64,000 nucleotides of DNA from the NCBI RefSeq assembly GCF_018691265.1, contig NW_024881322.1:6138001-6202000 (forward strand). The letters are read 5' to 3'. Positions within the stretch are counted from its first letter, which is position 1, and every line of letters begins with the position of its first letter. The position numbers were made by a program, and so were the translations under genes. The notes beneath the pieces were generated by a model. That model searched no databases, was not told the origin of the DNA, and worked only from the letters and a program-made list of their open reading frames with translations. This stretch comes from Tyto alba. Taxonomy: Eukaryota; Chordata; Aves; Strigiformes; Tytonidae. This document shows, piece after piece, positions 45,701-57,700 of the stretch.

Positions 45701-48700
45701 ATTTGGCAAATCCACATTAACTGGTGTTCTGCAAATACTGTTTTGGTCTGAAAAGATATTGATTTTGTTTCAGTATTTTTCCTTGCTAAGACAAAAGGAG
45801 CGGAAACAGTAAGTATGATTAGATGAGTTAGTGAGGTACATGTGTGGGTGGAAGTTAAAAGCAAAATTAAAAGGCAGGTTTAGAAGTTGCTTCCTGTTTT
45901 CAGCTACCGTAGAGGTTTTACACAAGCTATAATGGGATGTGAGGTCACGGGAGGCCATTTTGACAAAAGGAGAAGGCTCTGTTGGAGCCATAAGATTATC
46001 TCTGTGCTATGAAATTGTTTAGAATGCAATTTGAGTATTTGAAAGATTTATTTTTCATTACATCTAGTCTACATATGCTATTCTGCAGACAGTGTATTGG
46101 TTCCATCATTTATTTGAATGCCAGACATCTGAAACACCTTCATGTTGACAGGTTCCAAGGAAGTCCATGCTCTTTGGTGCTTAAGCAATTATTTTCAAAG
46201 TGTCCCTATAGAATTATTGAAACAATCCTTTAATTTCTTTGTCCCCAGTAATCTGCTGAAAAGGATTGACTTAGTGTATACTTTACTGTATTTGTAGTAG
46301 TTTAAAAATGGCTCAAATGAGTCAAGGTGCCTCTTTTCCTTCCTTCTTAGAGTTAGTAAACTTAAATCACATTGCATTCTGTTCTTGTTCCCTCTTTAAT
46401 TTTTTCCATTCCTCTTTTGCCCTTCCTCCTTTCAGGTTAATTCTGAGTTTTATACTGGATGGTTGGATCACTGGGGGCACCGTCATTCTGTTGTCCCCGC
46501 ACAAACTATAGCTAAAACACTTAATGAAATCCTGGCACGTGGTGCTAACGTTAACCTGTAAGTGTGTGTTCAGTAAAGGTTAATTTGGGGGGACTTTTTT
46601 TTTTTTTCCCCAATTCAGCAAAACCTGATTTAAGTGGATGGCTTTTTTCCTTTTTAGGTACATGTTTATAGGAGGGACTAACTTTGCCTATTGGAACGGT
46701 AAGAAGTTATTTAAATGATACCAATGATGGAGGAGAGCTGTTTATGAATTAGGTAGTAACGTATTGTGTGAAAGAATAAGCTATGCCTGCTTTCACATGA
46801 GAAAAGATGACTGCACTGGCTGTTCTCTGTCTATTGCCAGCATGCTGTACTAAACCCACATGGTATTTATCTTTGCAGAGGCTACTTCTGCTTCAGTCAG
46901 TCCTGTGAAACAGTTGAAATATGGACAAATGTTTCTCTTCAGAATATTTCTGAATACAAGAACAGCAGTATGAGTTCAGAAGGATGTTGTCCTCCATAAG
47001 GAATAGGTTCTCCATGCCAAATACCAAGGCTTACATTGAATCTAAAAATGTAGTGGAGTGTGGCTGTGATTGGAAAGAATTCTGAAAGTTGATACCTTTG
47101 GAAAAAAAACTACTCTTCCACTGTTTCTATTGTTCTTTTTTTTCTGCCCCTCCTCTCCCCCTGCCCCTCAGGTGCTAATATGCCCTATATGCCACAGCCC
47201 ACTAGTTACGACTATGATGCTCCACTGAGTGAAGCGGGGGATCTGACAGAAAAATACTTTGCCTTGAGGGAAGTCATTGGTATGGTGAGTGTCTCCATGA
47301 CATGTTTAGAATGGTTCTTTGAAACATCCCTGGTGTCCTGCAAACTATCTAGGTCTTCTGTTGGTACAAGTTACTTCTGAATTTACTATTTTTTGCAGGT
47401 GAGGGAAGTGAAATAGAACAAAGTAATTAGGCCAACCTAACTGCTTGTTGTTACAAAAGGGGAAAGATCTTGCACCTCTCTGGCTATCTTTTCTGTCCCA
47501 ATGGCTCCCTTCTTCCTTTCAGAGGAGAGAATACAGGTGCAGGTCTGGCACTGAAATGATTCAGCTGTACTTTTTTGCTGCATCTATATTCTTTCAGCTG
47601 ATGCTCAGTAAGCTGAACTGGCTCACTCAGATGAGAGCCAGTGCTGGCACAAGGGGAGCAGAGGGAGGCAAGAAGAGTTTTGGCTGGGAGTAGAGGTGGC
47701 AGAGGAGCAAACGGAGCTTTTCCCTTGCAGCGTTGATCAGCCATTCAGTCAGCTCAGGCTCATCACTCTGTCAGCCTGATATGCACTGCAGGTTGGTGCT
47801 TTGGCTGTCTGTGTCCCAAGCTTCATGATGTGGTTTTGGGCCTCTGTGAGAAGGAGCGTGTTTATCCAAATGAACATGTCTTGTTTTTGTGATGCCACAA
47901 ACCATAGCTAGTAGGTGGGACCAGTTTTGCCCTGCTGTAAAATTGCACAGTATCTCTACAAACTGGAGATCAAAGTGAAACATGGAACCTGTATCTGGAT
48001 TCCGAATAGACTTGCATTGGAGGCCACTCAGGTGAGGCTTAAAAGCAGATTCTGTGGGGATCCCAAGGCTCAGGCTTATCCTTGCTGTCCGGTTGCATTC
48101 CAGGAATATTCCTATTCACTAGAAGACATTTTTTTTTATGAATGGTAAATCTCCCAAAAGTGTACTACACTTTGGGGTTGAACACACCTTTATCTCTATA
48201 TCTGTGGAAGGCCTGCTGTGGATTATTTTCTTAAATTTCTCCATTATCCCTAAGCTTTCCATTGATTTGATGATTTTGATAGCCTTTCAAAGGGAGCCTC
48301 CTGTCTTGATACAGCTTTTCTCACCAGAAAAATTCCCAAACTTCCTGTTTTTGAGTTGTTTTCTTCAAGGCAAGATCCCTATCTGAAATGTAAGTAGTGT
48401 TTTAGTGCAGTGAGAGAGCCTTGATAAGATCTGAAGTGTTCAGTATAACTTAAGGTGTGTTGGGTCATGGTATAGCTTTTTTTGGTGTGGTTTGTTTATC
48501 TCTTACCTTCCATATCCATAGGATCTCAGTAAAGTTTTCCTGCCTCTGCTGTGGGTTCTAAACCCATAACACTCTGTCTACTCAGTTGCAGCTTGAGATG
48601 GAGCTGATGAAAGAAAACTAAGTTTTCTGTAACTAATGACTGTATTCAACAAGTTAACTGTGCTAGAATGCTAACATAATCCGCCTTTACTGTTTCCTTC

Positions 48701-51700
48701 AGTTAATAAATGTAGTAAGAAGGGTTTCAGTCTATAGCTTCTTTCAGTTGCTGACGGCATTCTCTATTTTCAACTATATGGGTTGAAATTTCCTAATTTT
48801 GACTTTTTCTCCTAGGTTAATGTAGTTTTTCTTTAACCCTAAATATCTTTATTATTTTCAAATAAAGAGAGGAAGAAAGGAACTTGTTACTGGAAATATA
48901 AATCAGGCTTTCATCAGTTCATAGTTGACATTTAACAGGAGGCTATTGGGAATTATACTTCGGTGGTCTGACTAAAAAAGAAAAAATAGAACAACTAAAC
49001 AAAAAAAAAAACCCTTGTCTTGGTGCAGAGGCAAGCATTTGAGCATGAGTTTTATGCTGGATGTGTAAGCCCAGCAAATCATGCCTTGTGCTAAAGCTTT
49101 CAAGCTGAAATCGAAGTAAAATATCTTAAGAAAAATGCCCTTTCGGCCCCTCGCCAAATATATTAAAACCCCAAACAACCTAGGACCCACCAAAGACACT
49201 CAGAAGTCACTGAATATGCAGATTAAGATATTCACAAGGGCTGTCATTTGTGCGTGTGTATTAAAAAGTAGGCTTAGATTTCTTGATCACATGAGTATTT
49301 CATCTGCAGAAGTTTTTTCTCTAAAGTGCAGGCAGATCAATGTTCAGTAAACGAAAAAACAGATGGAAAGAGTGGACATTATAGGAGAGAAGTGATGGTA
49401 GGAAAGGGAGAAGGGGACTGATGGCAAGGAGAAAAGGAAGTTGTAGGCTCAGAAAGGAGAAGGCAGGTATGGGTCAGAAAGCCGCTGTCTAGACTTGGCA
49501 CTCCTCAAAGATGTCCAACAAAGAGGTGGATGCCCTTCACCCCTTTTCTCTGCTGATCTCAGGTGGCTCTTCCTGGAGTTACAGGGCAAGAAGGAAACAA
49601 AAACAGCCTGGCAGTCAGAGTGATTCCCTGTCATGTTCCCATATGATTAACTGGGCAGTTGTATCGACCAGGACCAGAGCGGAGCGAACTGGCTCAAGGG
49701 TTCATGGAGCTGGGGAGGAGGCTGTGGTCTCAAGGCCTGCTTCTCAAAGAAACCAGCCCGGGCAGTAATGGATTAGCTGGTGGTGGACTACAATAACACT
49801 GAAGGGAAAGGCACAAGAGGCCAATAATTCCCATATGGAAGTGCTGCTGAGGAAGGGTCAGGTGGAAATACCGCCTTACGGGCTTGGAGAGGTTAATTCA
49901 AGCTCCTGTGGGCTGGGGAAGACTGCTGCAGGGGGGTTGTAGAAGGCAGTAACAGAAGCTCTAGCCACAGGAGGACTCCAAGGACACTGTGATTCTTTGG
50001 CAGCTCGTTTGTTTGCTAGGCTTTTACTGTTGCCTCAAGTTGTATAGATATTAAAAAGTGTTTATCATATGTGATCAAATCAGATGCGTTGGTTTGTTTT
50101 TTTTTTTTTTTTTTTTAAAAAAAAAGTCTAAGACTAGATGCATCTGTAATCCTTTAGCACAGTGAGTTTATCTACTTTTAGGCAAAGTTCTACTTTTGTA
50201 AGTTGTAAAGTGAAAAATGAGAATTCAGTTAATGTGTGTTTGTATTCAAGTTTCATGTGTTGTTTTTTATTTCTTTTTCTTCCTTTCTAGTATAAGCAGT
50301 TACCAGAAGGTCTTATCCCTCCAACAACACCCAAATTTGCATACGGGAAGGTTCGTTTGCAGAAGGTAAATTAACATCTGTAATATGTTGTGTAGCTTTC
50401 CATAATGCTGTAGCTTGCTTTTTGCAAAAAATGTTTATGAAGTTGTCATGGCAGTCTCTAGATATCATACAAAATAGAGGAAAACCTTGAAAGCAAACTT
50501 TCAGGAAGGAGGGAGCAGAGATTGAGAGTTAGGAATCACGCCCATCGTAGAAAATGAGAAAATGTATGTTATCTGGGTATAAAAATACCATTTTTACAAT
50601 ATGCAGTATGTGCTTGAAGTTCTACTAAACTGAAATTAATATACTGTTAACACAATCCTAGCTGTCTAAGAATTCATGTATGAGTAATGTAGCTGGGGGA
50701 ATGCTAGCATGAGAGCTACGAGCAAAGGGTGTTTGTGTAGCTGGTGATGCCTCTGAAGCAGAAGCAGCAGGTAGGATATACATATCTTTTAAATACTTCT
50801 AGGTGGTTACATTTTGAATAGGGAACATTTTCAATACATTTGAAGGTCTTACTGATATAGTTTCTTACAAGATTCATGAAAATCTGTAGCTGATGAGAGA
50901 AATTAAATTAGTTTCTTGCTGAGGGGAAAGGCATGCAGAACATAGCACGCTGAGCCCAGCCCTGCTATAGCCTGTCTGACAGCAGTGCTTTAACAGCATG
51001 CCAGCACATGAGGAGCCAGGGTTTGTCCATAGCACCAACATTTTAGGACCAGGGACAATTTTCTGTGAAATATGGTTGAAAACTAGGTTCTCAGTGAGTG
51101 TAGAGGATGGTTTAAGAGGGAATGGAAGACACGACAGGTATGAACTTGGCTATATTCACTCTGCTGGGCACAGACAAGTTGTTTTGAGGTGGAGGATTGC
51201 TGCAGTTGGTGTACCGGGTACTGTAATTCATAATGCTTTGATTTTATACTTTGTAATTTTAATTTGGCAGCCACCTTGCCAATGAGTGGTGTATCTGATC
51301 TGTTATGCACTGCAGCTGAAGCATTGCAAAGTTTGGTCATGATAAGGCTTTGCAGGTGTTTTCAAGTCATCCCACTCAAGTGGTGGGCAGAAATACTTTT
51401 TGTATGAAAGTGGTTCACCAGTGAAGTTGAAACAGATCTATATCATTTTCAGCAACGTTTGAGTATCTTCAGACCTTTTAGGGTTGCTATGTGAAGTTTC
51501 ACTGAACTGACTTATATTTGGCAGTGACTAATTATATACTGGTATCAGTACACCCACCACTTCTGATGCTGTCATAGGTTGCCAGTATTTGGGAGCCTAG
51601 CCATCCGACTTCGACTCTCCCATCTTCTAATGGTTCATGGTTCTCAGATAGGGCTGTCCAATTTCACTAGAATGATGAACTTTCTCTTTCATGCCTTTAA

Positions 51701-54700
51701 GAAATGAATGCTGCAGGGTGCCTGGCACAGACACCTGTCTTACAAAGGAGACAGATGACTAAACTTGCTCCAAACACCGCAGCTTTGACGTGGCCATCAC
51801 ACTGGGAGCCTTGTTCCTACACCTTCTCACCTTCTGCACTTGCTGCTTTTTTGAGAGGAGGTATTTCACTCTCCACCCAGCAGTTTCAGCAATCCAAATG
51901 GCATGTCTAAACTGCCAGGTGTGAGGTTCCTGTCATTGCCTGTGTGTACACTGCCATCTGCACTGAGAGCCTCTAGAATTGTTTTCTGGGAAGAAGGCTG
52001 GTTTTTGCTCTGTGAACCCCCTGCTTAACTTCAGCAGCAGTTGACTCTCCTGCTCGGTTACCCTGTAACACAGGATGAGTCTGAAATCCCAGAGGGTTTG
52101 TACTGCCCCAGTCAAAGCCATCCTCCCAACTCCATGATGTGTTCTAGCCCTGGCTGGGACCAGGTCCAGTGGGCCTTGTTGTATGGAAAAGCCTGAATGT
52201 GTTTGAGTGACTATCAGAACGGGAATATTCTAAATTATAGGACTTAGCTTTGGTAATAATGAACTTCCCAGCTGTATCGTTTGCAGTGACAGTTCTAAAC
52301 CAGGCACTCTATGAAGCATCACTGTGCAGCTGAGGTCCAGCAGTCAGTCTGCTGCGCAGAGCATTGAAGCTACTGCAGTGAACTGACTCCCTTGACACTC
52401 TTGCAGAAAGGAAGAGGTAAAGGAGACTCCAGAGTATTTTCAGGAGTCATATGGTGTGCTTTAGAGGTACATGTAACCAGAGCAGGCTGTTCTCTCTTTT
52501 TTTTTTTTTTCCACAAGATATTCTGTGACAATTCAGTCGTTAATTACCCGATCAGCTATTCAGGACCTAAACTTGAGTAAAGTGATCCTTACCCTTAGCA
52601 GTGCTGCCTGTCACATTCACTGGTTTTTAGTGGTTTGCAGATAGGTTGCCCCAGATGAAAATAATTGGGGAACCCAGACTAGTTGGGGAGGGGAAAGAAT
52701 TGAAAAATAAAAAAAGAAAAACTCCCCTGCTGTTCCCTGATCGGGCATTTGTTCATTGTGAGCTGTTGAATAACCTTAAAGAATTCTCCTGAATGGAGAA
52801 AAAGGTAATTTTTAAAAAGATGCTGGTGTCGCTGACATTGCTACAGAAGAGCAGGAGACAGGAAAGCAGAGATAATAAGGAAAAAATCTTGTTGCATATA
52901 TGCAGAAGAGAAGTGTTGAAGATGAGGAATGAGGGCAGGCAAAGGCAGAACAGCAATAGGTGGGCTCAAGAAATGTGAGCAGGATGACAGGTTTTAGAGG
53001 TTTAAGACCCAGAATGTGGGGAGCATCCTTTCCAGAGGGAAATTAATGATTCTTAGTGCCTGCAATGTGTCTCCGTGGCTGTGCAGACTTGTGAGCAGGT
53101 GGTAGTGTCTGGTCCCCACTTGGAGGGCCCTGAGGAGTGCTTGGTCACAAGGAAATGCCTGCCCCAGCACTACAACCCGCAGGCTCATAGCTCTAGAGAC
53201 GTATTCAATTCTTGGGATGTGGAGAGTTGAAGCAGTAGCATGTAACGCTGGTAGGAGTTAAGTGTAGAAAGGGGTTAAGCACACAGGATGTTGCCAGTAG
53301 TTGATATCATTCCTCTTGGAGGTATTTTGTTGTTTTGTTTTGGTTTTTTTTTTTTTATGCTTGCTCTTACACTTTGGTTTTGAAGACTTTGCTCTGGAGG
53401 ATATAAAAGTATTGCTATTCTTTATTAGTATTTTTCTGTTGTTTTACAGGTTGAGTTTTTAAAAATTCTTGACGGTGTTTGTAATTTTTAAATTTACTGT
53501 TAAGTTTCTGTTGTCTTCTAAGTAGCAGTCAACAGGAACTTGCAGCAGGAGCAGATCTTGTTTTGGGTGGGTTTTTGTATACACCACTTAAGAGCAAAAA
53601 GCTGAACAAAAATAATCCATTGAAGTTTCAAAGAAAGAAGCTTCTACCAGCCCGGTCCATAAGCAAATGATATGGAGTTGGCCTGTATTCAGAACAGAAT
53701 CCCCCTTGGTAGCAGGAACTTAAAAAGAAGTCACACAGGCACATGTACAAGCTGCTAATGCTCAGTTCAGCCAAGCACAAAGCAACACTCATTGCCAGTT
53801 AGTAGCTCATTCAGGTAACCATGTGTGTCTTAATACTGCTTACATTAATTTCTAAATTCATTTTCCACCTAGGGCCAAGACTATTAATGCTCATGGGGTT
53901 GTTGTTTAGCTCTATAAATGAGCTCTGTCAGTGTCTGTGCAAAGATGCTCATCTCTTGCTTCACAGCTGCTGTACGAGACCTGGCAGTTCAGGTTTTCCA
54001 GCGGCCCGCCAAGTCCTGCACGTTGCTTTAACATCACTGGCTCCCTTGGAGGAACACAAGATAAGCAATGGAGCACATAGGCAGTCTGGAGCATTTGGGG
54101 AATTTTACTCTACAAAAGCTGATTGTTATTTTAGGTACAATTCTTAAACTGAAAACGTAAGAGCAATCTACTTTCATCAGAATTTTGCAAGCCATTGTTT
54201 AACTGACAGCCTTCTTCCCAGGGTGAACATGCTTAGCTACGGACTAGTGAGGGTGACCCAACCTCCAAGTAGAGATGGCATTACCTTTTGTATACTTATG
54301 GCCCTCCTTTTGCTTTCTTCTTCCTAGCTAGAGTTGAGATAAGCTCATTCCAAAAGTCCATTTGCATTTATGTCCCCATGCTTGTTGTGGTTTAACCCCA
54401 GTAGCCAGCTAAGCACCGTAGAGCCACTTGCCCAGTCTCCCCCAGTGGGATGGGGGAGAGAATCAAAAAGGTAGAAGTGTGAAAACTTGTGGGTTGAGAT
54501 AAAGACAGTTTAATAGGTAAGGCAAAAACTGTGCACACAAGTAAAGCAAAATAAGGAGTTCATTCACTACTGCTCATCAGCAGGCAGTACGCAGCCATCC
54601 CCAGGAAAGCTGGGTTCCATCACATTCAGTGGTTACTTGGCAGGACAAGTGCCGTTAAGTCTGAGCATCTCCCCCTTCCTTCATTTTCTCCCAGCTTCTA

Positions 54701-57700
54701 TTGCAGAGTGTGATATCGTATGATATGGGATATCCCTTGGGTCAGCTGTGTCCCCTCCTGACTTCTTGTGCACCCCCAGCCTCCCTGCTGGTGGGGCAGT
54801 CTGAGAAGCACAAAAGACTTTGCCTCTGTATAAGCACTGCTCAGCAGTATCTAAAATATTCTTGTGTCATCAACACTGTTCTCAGCACGAATCCGAAACG
54901 CAGCCCCATACAAGCTACTATGAAGAAATTTAACTCTATCTCAGCCAAAGCCAGTACTACACTGAGGAAATAATTGTGTGTACATAGATGTTTCATGCTG
55001 ACTTCTGTCACATACAGCATTTCACAAAGTGATGTACATTTTAATATATAAATTAGTATTTCAGCATTTCATATATGCTCTGCAAAAATTCAATACTTCT
55101 GTTATTGAAGTAGTCTCAGAAGTTTGTATTGCTGAGAATTCTCTTATAGTATACAGTTGTACATGATTTCAAATGCCTATTTTTTTTACTGTTTTTTTCT
55201 GAAGCATTTGAAACTAAATCTGTGTTTGAGAAATATTTTGAATGTCTGATATGTAACTACAGCTGAACAGTATTTCTGTGAAACAGACTGATATATTGCA
55301 TGAAAAATATGAATGCAGTTGATTTTTCTGAGCTTAAGACATGAGGCATATTGTGTGCATCTTGACTAACATAAGATTGATAGTGGACTTAGAATTGTAG
55401 ATGAGTAGAAAACTATAATTGCAAAAGGAAATTGCAGTCGGCAACAAAAGTCAGTTTAATCGTACACATGTAAGTCCTTATTCAGCAAGGTACTTATGCA
55501 TGTGACTAGCCTAAACCTTCCTCCCAGTCTCATTAAAATCAGTCCAGCTACTTACAGGTGACACTGAATTACAGCCTAAGCGTTTCTAAAATTATTTAAG
55601 ACTAAAATAGGGTAAGTTAGTCTTGGATAACTCTTGATGGAACCAAATTGTGCCCCTACTTGATTCAGGAGTAACTCACTGGAAATCAGTGGCACTTTCC
55701 CTAGCTTGATTGTAAGTATAATTGAGCAAAATATAGGTAATATAGTTGGGGTTTTTATTAATTGTCCAGAATGGTTGTGTTCGTTTATAGAACTTCTGTG
55801 AGAAACTCCTGGGTTATTTCTCGTTAAGTAATAAAGGGTCACTTTTATTTTTATGAATGCATAGGAGATTCAAAACATCTGGATTTTTAAAATATTGCTC
55901 CACCTGTAGTATGTTTCTTTCAGGGTTCATCAGTTCTTTGTACTGTATTGCTATTAATATGTCTGTAAGGAAGATGTAAAGGCTTAGGATTTCATTGCTT
56001 TCTGGACAGATGCAGCTAGGTGGCTGGGGTATGCAAGCTGTTACATTTGGATTGAAATGTACTGACCTTCATGTGTCTGCTTTGTCTGTGCTGCAGGTGG
56101 GCACTGTGGTGGAGGTTCTTGACAGCCTGTCACCTGCTGGACCGGTGAAAAGCACTTACCCATTAACCTTTGTTCAACTAAAGCAGGTGAGGATTCCTTC
56201 AGTAGGCACCTTGCAGTAATTTTGTAAAGTTTATTTGAACAGCCCTCTGTGGTATTATTCTTATGTCCAGTGTTTTACACCTTATCTCAGCACAGAAGTA
56301 ATAGTATTGTAAAGGCATCCAGGACTTGTGCACTGGAGACCTTCCCATATTCTACAGTGCTCCTGTTTTGCACCCAAGGTTTTCCTCTTTCCATGAATAT
56401 AGGTGTATCTGCTGTCCAGGCTTTCAACTTTATCTCTCTCCTCTCTGAAGTACTGATTTTCAGGTACTTAAGAGACTTTTTTTTTTTTTTTTTTTAACCA
56501 TCTTTTTCTTCACTACTTATTTTCCTTATTCTGTTTTTTTCTTTTTACCTCTCCTCACCTGCTATCAGTGTGAGCACAGTGGCTGAGAGTGCTTTCTCAT
56601 ACAGGTCAGGACACCTGGAGATTGGGGAATGCAAGCTATTTGACACTTCTGTGGGCCTCCTATTTATTTGTAGTCCTTTTCTTTTACAACATGTGTGGTG
56701 AGGCAAGAGAATACAGTGAGAGAAACCTCTTGGAGCTGTTTTAACACAGTTGAGGTCATTCACCCCACTGGCTGAGATAAGAAAAATACTGTCCTCTGCA
56801 TTTTCCTGCGCCTCCTGCTGACTCCCACTCTCCCCCATGTTCCCTCTCTGTCAGTCTCTGCATCAGTTTCCCTGTCAGTTTTGGTGACTTTCCATATCTT
56901 TCCCTTGCTGCTGAGGGACTCTGTTTTTCCATTAAGGTTACATGGCTCCTTGGTGGCTTCTGCACCGAATTTAGCAGAGACAGGAGCAGGGGTGCTAATT
57001 GCCTGCAGCTAAAATAAACTGCTCAGAGGGAAAGTGATGCTGGCATAGCTGGGGGAGGGAGAAGAGGGGAGAGCAGCTCAGCAGATGCTTGGGATATGGC
57101 ACTAGTCAAGTAGGGGTTCAAAGCTCAGATTTTTCCTTTCCAAGCCACTAACACAGAGGTGTGAGAGAATCTGCAGATAGTATGTTGTGGCTGGATGTAT
57201 TTCTAGTGGGCTTTTCTTTCTTTTCCTCTGGTCTTCCCACCCTTAGTACTCTGCTTGGGAAAACTCCTGAGAGAAGAGGGCAGCCAGCAGATCTTCCTAG
57301 CATATTTTTAATTATTTTTTAATTTCTTTCTTTCCCTCAGCACTGCTCCCCATTCTCCCTTTTCTGGTCACCTGGTTGCAAATGTAATGCAAATGTAATA
57401 ATTATAGCAGAATGGAAATGGTTTACTCTCACTTCTTCCTGCCAAGGTTATGTTCTAATCCAAGTCTAGAATATAAATGGTTTTGTGGCTACTGAGTGAA
57501 ATAGATGATGCATTTTTTGACTTGTTTTTAATTTGTGTTTCACTTTGAGAACAAATCTAATGAGTGTGACTTTTTTCTTTCTTTCCTGATGGGGAACTTG
57601 GGAACGTTTTAGAATATTTTTTACTGATACAAATCAGGTAGTTTTTAAAATAGATGTTATCAACTTGATGAATATGTCAATTTATGGGCACTGGATGACA

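Larger units (their letters stand above)
41559..47171 (+). other. GLB1 introns 3 to 9
   Basis: Seven introns of about 304, 768, 1305, 1210, 894, 100 and 473 bases separate exons 3 to 10. They hold simple repeats only: T/ATTT-rich sequence at 43838-43871, a T run at 44557-44570, and an ATGC/ATGT microsatellite at 45266-45302. No other gene or element was recognised. Confidence 0.75.
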
